Source: CATQHB01 sp965262595 (GTDB lineage: Bacteria > Chloroflexota > Dehalococcoidia > Lucifugimonadales > UBA3495). Taken from it: a stretch of 64,000 bases of DNA. The position numbers and the translations under genes were made by a program. Below the pieces are notes generated by a model. It searched no databases and had not been told where the DNA came from. It worked only from the letters and a program-made list of their open reading frames with translations. Of the stretch, positions 16,887 through 27,004 are shown piece after piece (position 1 is the first letter of the stretch; every line of letters begins with the position of its first letter). The stretch lies in contig OZ253548.1 in the NCBI GenBank assembly GCA_965262595.1, forward strand, positions 3,100,001 to 3,164,000, read 5' to 3'.

Positions 16887-17249
16887 ATGAAACTTTTTAG
16901 ACTCTCTCGTATTGACCAGGTGCCCATCGCTACGGCCACGCCGATTGAAGGATGGACCGGCGGCGAAGTCAGCCGCACTCGCCAGCCGTTGTTGGGGGAA
17001 GGCGACAGCCAGTTTTTCAGCAGCAGCGTGGTCAACTTCGGTAAGGGCGCGACCACCGGGTGGCACCGCCATGCCACCGACCAGCTTCTGGTAGTCACCA
17101 GCGGCAACGGCATCGTAGCCAACGAGGAGGAAACCCACGAGGTGGGGGTTGGCGATATGGTGCAGGTGTTGGCCGGGGAGAACCACTGGCACGGCGCTAC
17201 CGCCGATTCAATTATGGGCCACATCACCATTACCGGCGTAACCGGCTAA
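16887..17249 (+). CDS. Small cupin-domain protein
   Basis: A 120-residue single-domain cupin. Motif 1 is TTGWHRHATDQLLVVTSGNG with two metal-ligand histidines, and motif 2 is GDMVQVLAGENHWHGA with further histidines, consistent with a metal-binding beta-barrel. Many such proteins are small isomerases, dioxygenases or sugar- and hydroxylate-binding proteins; nothing narrows it here. The ATG has a TAGGAGG ribosome site. It sits 151 bases ahead of a second amidase on the same strand and could belong to the same catabolic unit. Confidence 0.85.
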   Translation: MKLFRLSRIDQVPIATATPIEGWTGGEVSRTRQPLLGEGDSQFFSSSVVNFGKGATTGWHRHATDQLLVVTSGNGIVANEEETHEVGVGDMVQVLAGENHWHGATADSIMGHITITGVTG

Positions 17250-17400
17250 CGCCCCGGTTGTGACTGACCCCGGCCATTACTATTGGGGGGAAGCAAGAAT
17301 CCCCCCTGCCCGCGCATCTATCGGAGTTTCTTAAGGTTCTGATGTGTGGGGGTACAGGGGGTTGGACTCATGCGTCGGGACGGCCCGGGAGGGAAATAAT

Positions 17401-18828
17401 ATGCCCCAACCCTACGAACTATCCGCAACGGAGGCGGCTCGCCAAATTAGAAGCCGAGCGCTGTCCCCGGTTGAACTGATGGAATCTCTCCTGGGTCGAA
17501 TTGACGCGCTGGAACCTTCGCTAAAGGCTTGGCAGCATCTGGACCGGGATGCAGTCCTGGCCGACGCCCGGGCGCGGGAGCAGGAGCTGGACTCCGGTGC
17601 GGTTCCGGGACTGCTGCACGGCGTTCCGGTCGGGGTCAAGGATATTTACTACACTGCCGGCATACCTACCACCGCCTGTTCCCTGGTCTATGCCGACTTT
17701 GTGCCGGAGTACGACGCTACCCCGGTGGCTCTGTTAAAGCAGGCGGGCGCAATAATACTGGGCAAAACGATAACCACCGAGTTTGCCTGTATGGACCCCT
17801 CGCCGACGGTTAATCCCTGGAATGCAGCCCATACTCCCGGGGGTTCCAGCAGCGGCTCGGCGGTGGCGGTGGCCTCCCAAATGTGTCCGGTCGCCCTGGG
17901 ATCCCAGACCGTTGGCTCGGTGCTGCGACCTGCCTCTTATAACGGGGTAGTCGGCTTGAAACCGACCTACGGCCGGGTCAGCCGCTACGGCGTAATTCCG
18001 GTAAGCTGGTCTCTGGATACGATGGGCTGGATGTCCCGTGACGTGGCGGATGCGGCCCTGCTGTTGCAGGTGATGGCCGGGCCGGATGAGCACGACCCGG
18101 TTGCTCCGGCGCTGGAGGTTCCCGACTATCTGGCCGGGCTGTCTTCGCCAGCTGCGCCCCGGATCGGCCTGTTGCGCTCCTTTTTCTACGACCAGGCCGA
18201 CGCCGAAACCCGGCGGCATACCGATGAAGTGGTGGAGCGGTTGGCGCAGGCCGGCGCGGTGGTGGAAGAACTGTCTTTGCCCGCCAGCATGGATACGGCG
18301 GTGGAAGACCAGCAAATCATCATGGCAGTGGAGGGCTCCGCTTTTCACGAGCCGATGTATCGCCGCCAGGCCGAGGACTACCAGCCCGGAATACGGGGCA
18401 TGATCCGACGAGGTCTGGATACCGATGCCGTCACCTATTCCCGGGCCCTGGAACGTCGGCAAAGATTCACTCGGGATATGAAGGAATTGTCGCAAAGGGT
18501 GGACGTGCTGCTTACACCGTCAACGCCGACGCCGTCCCTGCCCGACCGGACCAATACCGGCAACACCATATTCCAGGGGCCTTGGACCTCCTGCGGCTTG
18601 CCGGCCATAACCCTTCCCTCCGGGTTGGCCGCGTCGGGTCTGCCCATGGGCATCCAACTGGTGGCCGCGGCTTTTGCCGAAGCGCGGTTGTTGGCCGCCG
18701 CCCGTTGGTGCGAGGCAATTCTTGACCTGAACCTGGCGCCTCCGTTGATTAGGGAAGCTCCGGCAGGGGAGGAGGCCGAGGGAAGCAATACCGATGAAGG
18801 AGGCCAGCTCCAGCTATTCGGCAACTAG
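17401..18828 (+). CDS. Amidase-signature family hydrolase
   Basis: Second amidase in the window, about 475 residues. Triad elements: Lys in VGVKDIYYTAG, bridging Ser in GGSSSGSAVAVASQ, and the nucleophile Ser in QTVGSVLRPASYNGVVGLKP. The TVGSVLRPA variant, where most members have TGGSIR, marks a different subgroup from the amidase at 11861. The ATG at 17401 has a GGAGGG ribosome site; the frame is open to 17344 but without support. No GatC-like gene is beside it. The C-terminal 25 residues are Glu-rich and probably disordered. The substrate is unknown. Confidence 0.88.
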   Translation: MPQPYELSATEAARQIRSRALSPVELMESLLGRIDALEPSLKAWQHLDRDAVLADARAREQELDSGAVPGLLHGVPVGVKDIYYTAGIPTTACSLVYADFVPEYDATPVALLKQAGAIILGKTITTEFACMDPSPTVNPWNAAHTPGGSSSGSAVAVASQMCPVALGSQTVGSVLRPASYNGVVGLKPTYGRVSRYGVIPVSWSLDTMGWMSRDVADAALLLQVMAGPDEHDPVAPALEVPDYLAGLSSPAAPRIGLLRSFFYDQADAETRRHTDEVVERLAQAGAVVEELSLPASMDTAVEDQQIIMAVEGSAFHEPMYRRQAEDYQPGIRGMIRRGLDTDAVTYSRALERRQRFTRDMKELSQRVDVLLTPSTPTPSLPDRTNTGNTIFQGPWTSCGLPAITLPSGLAASGLPMGIQLVAAAFAEARLLAAARWCEAILDLNLAPPLIREAPAGEEAEGSNTDEGGQLQLFGN

Positions 18829-18954
18829 CCAGGCGGCAGCAATAACTGATACTAATGCAGGATTGATTTCAGGCTGGACGGCGACTAGTCCCACGGCGTT
18901 GATAGATTGGGGTATTAGGAAAGCAGCGGATTTAATAAATTGGCAACAAACCCC

Positions 18955-18983
18955 TTGACAAGGGGAAAGGGCCTGACTATACT
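18955..18983 (+). promoter_or_regulatory. rRNA promoter (consensus sigma-70)
   Basis: TTGACA (18955-18960) and TATACT (18978-18983) are separated by the ideal 17 bases, about 78 bases upstream of the 16S gene. It is one of the most consensus-like promoters in the window, as expected for rRNA. Confidence 0.85.
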
Positions 18984-19020
18984 ACCGGATACGCACTGAC
19001 ACAGGGTTAGTGCAGAAAAG

Positions 19021-19050
19021 CACTTTAACAGTTGAATAGTAGAAGGAAGT
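19021..19050 (+). other. 5' arm of 16S rRNA processing stem
   Basis: These 30 bases pair with 20781-20810 at about 26 of 30 positions, with further G-U pairs. The two arms bracket the 16S gene and would form the long duplex cut by RNase III to release precursor 16S rRNA. Confidence 0.8.
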
Positions 19051-19060
19051 AAGGTTTTTC

Positions 19061-20827
<1,767 letters not shown>

Positions 20828-20855
20828 AGCCGGGCCTTTTAAGGCCCGGCTTTTT
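20828..20855 (+). terminator. Rho-independent terminator of the 16S unit
   Basis: An 11-bp perfect stem (AGCCGGGCCTT with complement), 2-base loop and a run of five T. Its position just past the processing stem shows that the 16S transcript ends here without reaching other rRNA genes. Confidence 0.9.
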
Positions 20856-21026
20856 AATTTCAGGGGATATGAAGGACGACCGGCCTAATTTCCTGCTGCT
20901 GGCGCAATAAGGCTATCGCCTAATCGGGTAAGCGCGCAGTTCCTCAAATGTCCGAAAGTCGGCTCAAATATTAAGGCGAATATTCTCAAAGGGTCTCATC
21001 GCCTTTTCGGCCGTTCTTCACCCTCC

Positions 21027-21056
21027 TTGTCCCTCCCCTTCTTCCCAAGCTATAAT
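21027..21056 (+). promoter_or_regulatory. Promoter giving a nearly leaderless thiL transcript
   Basis: TTGTCC (21027-21032) and a perfect TATAAT (21051-21056) are 18 bases apart. Transcription should begin around 21063, only about three bases before the thiL ATG at 21066, leaving no room for a ribosome site. Confidence 0.65.
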
Positions 21057-21065
21057 CCCTTGGCG

Positions 21066-22100
21066 ATGCAAATAAAAGACTTGGGCGAATTCGGCCTGAT
21101 TGAACTGCTTAATGCTTTGGTGACCCGGGAGCGGCGCGGCCCGGACAATGGCGCTGCTTTTGATTTCCGCCTGCTGGTGGATACCGGCGATGATACCGCT
21201 GCCTGGAATGCCGCCCCGGCGACCGAGCTGTTTACCACCGATACCGTGGTTGAGGGAGTACACTTCACCCGGAAAACTACTCCCTGGCGCGACTTGGGTT
21301 GGAAGTCCCTGGCCTCCAACATCAGCGACATCGCCGCTATGGGCGGCCTTCCTTTGTATGCCCTGGTTACTTTAGGGCTGCCTCCCGAAACCGAGGTGGC
21401 CGACATCGAGGAACTGTACCGGGGAATGCTGGAGATCGGCAGCCAATACGGTGTTGCCATCGTCGGCGGAGATATGGTGCGCTCGCCCGGAGTATTCATC
21501 ACCGTTGCCCTTACCGGCATACAGTCCGGCCCGCCCATGTTGCGCCGCGCCGCCCGGCCGGGTTACCAGGTGGCGGTTACCGGTTACCTTGGCTCCTCCG
21601 GCGGCGGGCTTAAACTGATGCTGGGCGGGCTGGAAGCTCCTAAGAATCCGGATGGAGTGTCCGTTACCGAACAAGCGGCAAATTTCTTGCGGCAAGCTCA
21701 CCGGCGGCCCCGTCCGGCAGTCGCCGAGGGGCAGCTTCTGGCCCAATCCGGCGTGGTAACCGCGATGGACGTCAGCGACGGGTTGGCGGACGACCTGTCC
21801 AAACTCTGCTTGTCCAGCCGGGTGGCCGCCCGAGTGTATGCCGGCCAAGTGCCGGTGCATCCCACGCTGCAGAGTGTCTTTCCGGATGATTGCCTGGACC
21901 TGGCTCTGAACGGTGGCGAGGATTACTTGCTGCTGTTCGTCGCCCCGGAACCGGTGATGACCCGGGTAATGCCGCAGTTGCCGGAGGGGGCTGCGGTGAT
22001 TGGCGAAATAACCGACGGCCCCGCCGGACAGGTAACCCTGGTGTCTTCCGACGGCGGGGAGGATATAGTGGGCCGCGCCGGCTGGGACCATTTTGGCTAA
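21066..22100 (+). CDS. thiL: Thiamine-monophosphate kinase
   Basis: Phosphorylates thiamine monophosphate to the active cofactor thiamine pyrophosphate. About 344 residues. Family features are the N-terminal GEFGLIELL, the DTGDDTAAW and FTTDTVVEGVHF metal/nucleotide segments, SLASNISDIAAMGG, VGGDMVRS, and the later MDVSDGLADDL and NGGEDYLLLF motifs. The ATG at 21066 is preferred over the upstream frame start at 21027 because it gives the usual N-terminus and lies just downstream of a clear promoter. It heads a unit continuing with tsaE and tsaB. Confidence 0.93.
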   Translation: MQIKDLGEFGLIELLNALVTRERRGPDNGAAFDFRLLVDTGDDTAAWNAAPATELFTTDTVVEGVHFTRKTTPWRDLGWKSLASNISDIAAMGGLPLYALVTLGLPPETEVADIEELYRGMLEIGSQYGVAIVGGDMVRSPGVFITVALTGIQSGPPMLRRAARPGYQVAVTGYLGSSGGGLKLMLGGLEAPKNPDGVSVTEQAANFLRQAHRRPRPAVAEGQLLAQSGVVTAMDVSDGLADDLSKLCLSSRVAARVYAGQVPVHPTLQSVFPDDCLDLALNGGEDYLLLFVAPEPVMTRVMPQLPEGAAVIGEITDGPAGQVTLVSSDGGEDIVGRAGWDHFG

Positions 22101-22143
22101 TGACGGTTGATAAAGGTAGCAGGATAACGGTGGCCGGATAAGT

Positions 22144-22695
22144 ATGGCTGACTATTTGCGCATTGACACCGGCGCACCGGAGGAAACTCAGGCGCTGGGT
22201 CGTATCCTCGGCGAACAAATCGTGCCTGGGGATGTGTTTCTGCTGACCGGTCCGCTGGGCGCCGGCAAGACTTGTTTGACTCAAGGCATCGCCTGGGGAT
22301 TGGGAGTAACCGAGTACGCCCGCAGCCCTACCTTTGTTATAATGACTCGCTATCGGGGAAGATTGACCTTGCACCACTTTGACTTGTACCGCATCAACGA
22401 CCCCCTGGAAGCCTGGGATTTGGGCCTGGACGAGCAGCTTTTTGGCGATGGCGCCTGCGTGGTGGAGTGGGCCGACCGGGCGGAGGACGTTTTCCCGGCG
22501 GGCTGCCTGTGGGTGCATCTTGACTACGCCGCCGCCGGTGACGGACGTAGTATTACCTTCGTTGAACCCCCGGACCGGTATCTGCCGATGCTGGAAAGGG
22601 TGGCCCAGGTTTTCGGGTCGGACGGGCCGGAGAAGGCGGTTGGTCGAGCCGGTCGGGGTGGCGATGCGTCGATACACGAGGAGACGGTCGAATAG
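22144..22695 (+). CDS. tsaE: tRNA t6A biosynthesis ATPase
   Basis: ATPase that works with TsaB and TsaD to make N6-threonylcarbamoyladenosine at position 37 of ANN-decoding tRNAs. Walker A is GPLGAGKT at residues 36-43; SPTFVIMTRY and LHHFDLYR follow as in TsaE. At 183 residues it is slightly long, the extra 30 C-terminal residues being polar and non-conserved. tsaB begins on the base after the stop codon, so the two are coupled. tsaD is not in the window. Confidence 0.93.
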   Translation: MADYLRIDTGAPEETQALGRILGEQIVPGDVFLLTGPLGAGKTCLTQGIAWGLGVTEYARSPTFVIMTRYRGRLTLHHFDLYRINDPLEAWDLGLDEQLFGDGACVVEWADRAEDVFPAGCLWVHLDYAAAGDGRSITFVEPPDRYLPMLERVAQVFGSDGPEKAVGRAGRGGDASIHEETVE

Positions 22696-23460
22696 ATGCT
22701 GCTGGCGATTGATACCTCTACCAGGTATGCCGGGGTAGCCCTGGCCGATTCCGGTCGGGTGCTCTCGTGCCGCTCCTGGTACTCGGCGGTCAACCATACT
22801 TCGGAGTTGATGCCGGCCGTGGCGCAAACGCTGGAGGGCGCCGGCCTGACGGTCAGCGATCTGGACGGAATAGCCGTGGCTCTGGGGCCGGGCGGGTTCA
22901 GCGCCCTGCGCGTTGGGATGAGCGTGGCCAAGGGGCTGGCAATGGCTTCGGGCAAGCCCCTGGTGGGCGTGGGCACCCTGGACCTGGAGGCCCATCCCTA
23001 CCTGGACTCGGGCCTGCCGGTCTGCGCCTTGCTGGACGCCGGACGGGGCGAGGTAGCCTCGGCCTACTTTCAAATTGGACCAGGTAACGTACCCGTACCC
23101 GTACCTGAAACCGATGCGGACGCTAAAGGGCAGCGTGTCCGGGAAGACTTGATCTGCGACCCGGAGGAGCTGCTGTCTGGGATAGATGAACGGACTCTTT
23201 TTTGCGGTGAAGGCGTCCATCCCCACGCCGAGCTAATCCGGGAGCGACTGGGTCGCCGCGGGGTTGTGGTCGGTCATTCGCCGGTAAGTCGGCTGGGGTC
23301 TCTGGTCGAACTGGGACGGCAACGGCTGGAATCGGGGGAAAGGGACGATGTGGCTACGCTGCAGCCTTATTATTTGCGGATGCCCAGCATTGGCGGCCCC
23401 AAACGCCGGGACCGGGTGCCGCAAAAGACCTGGGGATCGCCGGAGAGGGCCGAAAATTAA
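22696..23460 (+). CDS. tsaB: tRNA t6A biosynthesis dimerisation protein
   Basis: Partner of TsaD in tRNA t6A synthesis, an ASKHA-fold protein. It starts LLAIDTSTRYAGVAL, has NHTSELMPAV and the characteristic GPGGFSALRVGMSVAKGLA, then the LLDAGRGEVASAYF segment. At 254 residues it is a normal length, ending in a basic tail after the LQPYYLRMPS motif typical of the family. The ATG at 22696 directly abuts the tsaE stop. Confidence 0.93.
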   Translation: MLLAIDTSTRYAGVALADSGRVLSCRSWYSAVNHTSELMPAVAQTLEGAGLTVSDLDGIAVALGPGGFSALRVGMSVAKGLAMASGKPLVGVGTLDLEAHPYLDSGLPVCALLDAGRGEVASAYFQIGPGNVPVPVPETDADAKGQRVREDLICDPEELLSGIDERTLFCGEGVHPHAELIRERLGRRGVVVGHSPVSRLGSLVELGRQRLESGERDDVATLQPYYLRMPSIGGPKRRDRVPQKTWGSPERAEN

Positions 23461-23506
23461 AGACTTGCACCTACATTTACATTTGCAAAGGACGTTAACT
23501 TAAACT

Positions 23507-23959
23507 ATGGAACGGACATTGGTATTGGTTAAGCCCGACGGGGTACAGCGCGGCCTGGTCGGCGAAGTAATATCCCGGTTGGAACGGAGAGGGCTGAAGC
23601 TGGCTGCGCTGAAGCTGATGCTGGTGGATGATGCCCTGGCTCGCCGGCACTACGCTGAACACCTGGAACGCCCCTTTTTCCCCGGGTTGGCCGCGTTCAT
23701 CACCTCATCGCCTTTGGTGGCAATAGTCTGGGAGGCGGACAATGCGGTTAGTATCGTGCGGCAGACTATGGGAGAAACCAACCCGGTCAACTCCCCGGCG
23801 GGCACGATCCGGGGAGACCTGGGCATAGACATCGGCCGCAACCTGGTGCACGGCTCGGACGGGCCGGAGTCGGCGGAGCGGGAGATTAGTTTGTTCTTCG
23901 CTCCTGGGGAGATTCTCAGCTATGACCGCAGCCTGGAGCCCTGGATTAGAGAATCCTGA
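23507..23959 (+). CDS. ndk: Nucleoside diphosphate kinase
   Basis: Transfers the gamma phosphate from ATP to NDPs through a phosphohistidine. At 150 residues it is complete. It has the start ERTLVLVKPDGVQRGLVG, the ETNPVNSPAGTIRGDLG segment and the active-site NLVHGSD with His115. It lies 46 bases after tsaB on the same strand. Its last 14 bases overlap the 3' end of the convergent rsfS gene. Confidence 0.97.
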   Translation: MERTLVLVKPDGVQRGLVGEVISRLERRGLKLAALKLMLVDDALARRHYAEHLERPFFPGLAAFITSSPLVAIVWEADNAVSIVRQTMGETNPVNSPAGTIRGDLGIDIGRNLVHGSDGPESAEREISLFFAPGEILSYDRSLEPWIRES

Positions 23960-24266
23960 CCACCTGCTGGGCCCGGCCCCAAAGCCGTTCCAGGCCGTAG
24001 AACTCTCGCTCTTCCGGCCCAAAAATGTGGACGATGATGTCGCTGAAGTCCAGCAGTATCCAACCGGAGCCCAAAGTTCCTTCACGGTGGAAGCGACTCA
24101 CGCCGGCCTCTTTCATGGCTCTGGTGATGTCGTCTTCCAGGGCTTCAATTTGGCGGGTGGACTCTGCCGACATTATCACGAAGTAATCGGCGAAAGAGGC
24201 AATCTGGCGCAAGTCCAACAGTACGATGTCTTCAGCCAGTTTCTCTGAGGCCACTTCTACAGCCAT
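23946..24266 (-). CDS. rsfS: Ribosome silencing factor
   Basis: Binds ribosomal protein L14 and blocks subunit joining under starvation. At 106 residues it is the usual size. Conserved blocks are DIVLLDLRQIASFADYFVI, SAESTRQIEAL, the GSGWILLDFSDIIVHIF core and FYGLERLW. It is transcribed from a good minus-strand promoter at 24397-24369, leaving a leader of about 95 bases. It converges on and overlaps ndk. In many bacteria rsfS follows nadD; here it stands alone. Confidence 0.95.
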   Translation of the reverse strand: MAVEVASEKLAEDIVLLDLRQIASFADYFVIMSAESTRQIEALEDDITRAMKEAGVSRFHREGTLGSGWILLDFSDIIVHIFGPEEREFYGLERLWGRAQQVVRIL

Positions 24267-24368
24267 TTGGGCTACATCTGCCGAATTCAGGTTATCACCT
24301 CGTAATAATGTTTAATTGCCGGCCGGTTGATTGCTGATCCCAGGTTCGGTTTCCAATTGCTATTTTCA

Positions 24369-24397
24369 AGTATAGAACAAGCCCCAGTTACGGTCAA
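24369..24397 (-). promoter_or_regulatory. Promoter for rsfS
   Basis: On the minus strand TTGACC (24397-24392) and TATACT (24374-24369) are separated by 17 bases, a near-consensus sigma-70 promoter facing rsfS. Confidence 0.75.
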
Positions 24398-24465
24398 TGT
24401 CGCCGGGTAAATGCGCCGCAGGGTGGCCCGACGACAGAGGAAAAGAAGTGCGGTGGCCGCCGGGA

Positions 24466-24494
24466 TTGACGGGTTTATTGGCGGGCAGCATAAT
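24466..24494 (+). promoter_or_regulatory. Promoter for the thiolase operon
   Basis: TTGACG (24466-24471) and CATAAT (24489-24494) with a 17-base spacer, about 78 bases before the thiolase ATG and divergent from the rsfS promoter. Confidence 0.65.
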
Positions 24495-24571
24495 GGCGGC
24501 AGCGTCACTTTAGCAAGGTCATATCGGCTCATTACTCCGTTGAACCACTAAACCAGGGGAGGCAAACGCGC

Positions 24572-25858
24572 ATGGCAACTTCGTTAACCTTAGCCCGGAG
24601 GCGGCAACTGGCTCGTCCCGTTTCAATCGTCGGCGCCGGTATGTCCCAGTTTGGCGCCTTCCGCGATAAGACCGTTCGAGACCTGTTCGTCGAGGCGTTT
24701 CAGGATCTTTTGGAACACCTGGATCACGGTATCGACGTTGAGGATATAGAGTGCGGTTTTATTGGTAACTATTCCTCCGACTTGTTTGAAGGTCAGGGAC
24801 ATACCGCGCCCATCCTCGCCGATTGGTTGGGTATGACTCCGGTGCCGGTAACTCGTATTGAAAACGCCTGCGCCAGCAGCGGGAGCGCCTTCCGGGAGGG
24901 CATCACCGCCATTGCCTCCGGGATGTATGACGTGGTATTGGTGGGCGGTGTGGAGAAAATGACCGGCTTGCCGACCGAAGGGGTAACCGATGTTTTAGCC
25001 TCGGCTGCCGACGGGTTGTATGAAGTGCCGGCCGGCCTGACCTTCCCCGGCATTTACGGCGCCCTGGCCAAAGCCCACATGGACCGCTATGAAACCAACC
25101 TGAGCCACTTCCTTAAAGTGGGTATCAAGAACCACAAAAACGGCGCCCTTAATCCCAAGGCCCAGTTCAATTCCAGCCTGATGGATATGATGGAACGGCG
25201 CAAGGCCCGGGCCGAGCAGCGGGGAGAGCCGGTTCCCGCCTGGCAGGACGAAATGGACTTTTTGAACGACCCTCAGGCTAACCCGTGGATTGCCTGGCCG
25301 CTTCGTTTGTACGATTGCGCTCCGATTACCGACGGCGCTTCCTGTGTGTTGCTGGTGGCCTCGGAGATTGCCGGCAATTTTACCGACAAGCCGGTTCACA
25401 TCGCTGGCACCGGTCAAGCCTCCGGCCGTCCCCTGCACGATGCCGACGAGTTGACTTCGCTCTCAGCCGCGCGGGAAGCGGCCGCCCAGGCTTATGCCAT
25501 GGCCGGAGTGACGCCGAATGACATCCAGGTGGCCGAAGTTCACGACTGCTTTACCATTGCCGAGATTATCGCCACCGAGGATCTGGGCTTTTTCGAACCG
25601 GGCGAAGGCCCGCGCGCCGTGGACGAAGGCCGCACCGCTCGGAACGGCGATCGCCCGATTAATACCTCCGGCGGACTGAAAGCCAAGGGCCACCCGGTAG
25701 GAGCCTCCGGTGTAGCCCAGATTATCGAGACCTTCCATCAGCTGCGCGGTGAGGCCGGCGCCCGTCAGGTGCCGAATGCCAATCTGGAACTGGGCTTGAC
25801 TCACAATGTCGGCGGCACCGGCGGCACTTGTGTAGTAAACATTTTGCGGAGGGTGTAG
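24572..25858 (+). CDS. Thiolase family protein (SCP-x/acetyl-CoA acetyltransferase type)
   Basis: A 428-residue thiolase-fold protein. The nucleophile Cys100 lies in ENACASSGSAF, the HDCF segment (VAEVHDCFTIAEI) supplies a catalytic His, and KAKGHPVGASG carries the second His motif; the tail is LTHNVGGTGGTCVVNI. Members of this subgroup form complexes with a DUF35 OB-fold protein and act in acyl-CoA condensation or cleavage or in sterol side-chain retro-aldol reactions. Such a DUF35 gene begins seven bases downstream, so the pair is probably one enzyme. A GGGGAGG ribosome site precedes the ATG. Direction and substrate are unknown. Confidence 0.92.
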   Translation: MATSLTLARRRQLARPVSIVGAGMSQFGAFRDKTVRDLFVEAFQDLLEHLDHGIDVEDIECGFIGNYSSDLFEGQGHTAPILADWLGMTPVPVTRIENACASSGSAFREGITAIASGMYDVVLVGGVEKMTGLPTEGVTDVLASAADGLYEVPAGLTFPGIYGALAKAHMDRYETNLSHFLKVGIKNHKNGALNPKAQFNSSLMDMMERRKARAEQRGEPVPAWQDEMDFLNDPQANPWIAWPLRLYDCAPITDGASCVLLVASEIAGNFTDKPVHIAGTGQASGRPLHDADELTSLSAAREAAAQAYAMAGVTPNDIQVAEVHDCFTIAEIIATEDLGFFEPGEGPRAVDEGRTARNGDRPINTSGGLKAKGHPVGASGVAQIIETFHQLRGEAGARQVPNANLELGLTHNVGGTGGTCVVNILRRV

Positions 25859-25865
25859 GGGCCGC

Positions 25866-26285
25866 ATGAGCACGGCAGAGGAATCCAGAGAGTTTAACGC
25901 CGCTTCCTTTTACGCCTACCTCTTGGAGGGGCGCTTTATGGGGGTGCGCTGCCGGGCCTGCGGCAAGCTGGCCGCTGAGGCGCGCCCGATGTGTCCGGCC
26001 TGCCACAGCCGGGAAATGGAGTGGTTCCGGTTCAGCGGCAGGGGACAACTCAGCGCCTTCACCTGCATCTCCGTAGTGCCGGTGGCAATGGCCGAAAAAG
26101 GCTACGGCCGCAACAACCCCTACTGCTCCGGTATCGTAACCCTGGAGGAAGGGCCGCGCATCAGCGCCCGCATCCTGGGAGTTGACGCCGCCAACCCGCA
26201 AACCATTATCACCGGAATGAACTTGGCCCTAAGCCTGGAAGACCTGGACGAAGCCAAGCCGGCGTTGGCCTTTGGGCCGGCGTAG
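25866..26285 (+). CDS. Zn-ribbon / OB-fold protein (DUF35), thiolase partner
   Basis: A 139-residue protein with a short N-terminal helix, a rubredoxin-like zinc ribbon (C29, C32, C43, C46 in CRACGK and CPAC) and an OB fold (GRGQLSAFTCISVVP through ISARILGVD). This is the standard layout of DUF35 proteins, which bind acyl-CoA and assemble with thiolase-like proteins. It starts seven bases after the thiolase stop, implying translational coupling and a joint complex. Confidence 0.92.
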   Translation: MSTAEESREFNAASFYAYLLEGRFMGVRCRACGKLAAEARPMCPACHSREMEWFRFSGRGQLSAFTCISVVPVAMAEKGYGRNNPYCSGIVTLEEGPRISARILGVDAANPQTIITGMNLALSLEDLDEAKPALAFGPA

Positions 26286-26388
26286 AATAACGTGGCATAG
26301 CAGATACGTGTAGTATGGAAGGCCGGGTTATGGTCACCGCCGACCGGCAAATCTTGTCCATCCTGGTCGTAGATATTTGAGCCCCACT

Positions 26389-26810
26389 ATGGCGAAAGAA
26401 CGGATTAAGCCAAAGAGAAACCGCGCTACTGCCCTGGTTATCAAGGAAGGTAAGCTACTGCTGGTGAGGGAGCGCGGGGCCAAGCACTGGAGCCTGCCCG
26501 GGGCGGCATGAAAAGAGGCGAATCTTCGATTGTTGCGGCTTGCCGGGAACTGGACGAGGAAACGGGCCTGAAAGTGCTCAATTCTTCCCACTTGTTCGAC
26601 TATGAAAGCCCAAGCCAACACCATCATGTCTGTCTGATTTCGGCGGAAGGCAATGTAAATTTGCGACAAGTGGAACTGGGCGATTTCCGTTGGAGGGACG
26701 GCCTGACCCAACTCACTATCATCCCTTCGGCTACGGAAATTATTGGGCTGGCGACGGCCGGCGGGTATCTGAAGATTGGTAGTAACGCATTGACAAAAAG
26801 CTTGGTGTAG
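26389..26810 (+). pseudogene. Nudix hydrolase, frameshifted
   Basis: The ATG at 26389 begins KERIKPKRNRATALVIKEGK and runs to HWSLPGAA-stop near 26510. Adding one base in the GGGGCGGC stretch near 26500-26506 restores WSLPGGGMKRGE and joins it to the second part, which carries the Nudix box (Gly, then RELDEETGL). The whole would be about 140 residues, a normal size for a MutT-like pyrophosphohydrolase. The region after the Nudix box resembles the fragment at 28802-28912, so two related Nudix genes once lay here. Either a real one-base deletion or a sequencing error in a G/C run. Confidence 0.75.
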
Positions 26811-27004
26811 CACAATGATACAAACCAATAGACGGCAGCTCTTTATTTCCGCCCTCATTTGCTTGACATCCATTAACGGTACGACGACAATAACTTCAGT
26901 CGGTTGCCAGAAACGGTACCGAGGCTAGGTTTGGTCCAATGCGGCCTATCTAGCTGGGGCTGTTGCCCCCCCGGATGCCAAATCCGCACCGGAGAGGAAT
27001 TGCC

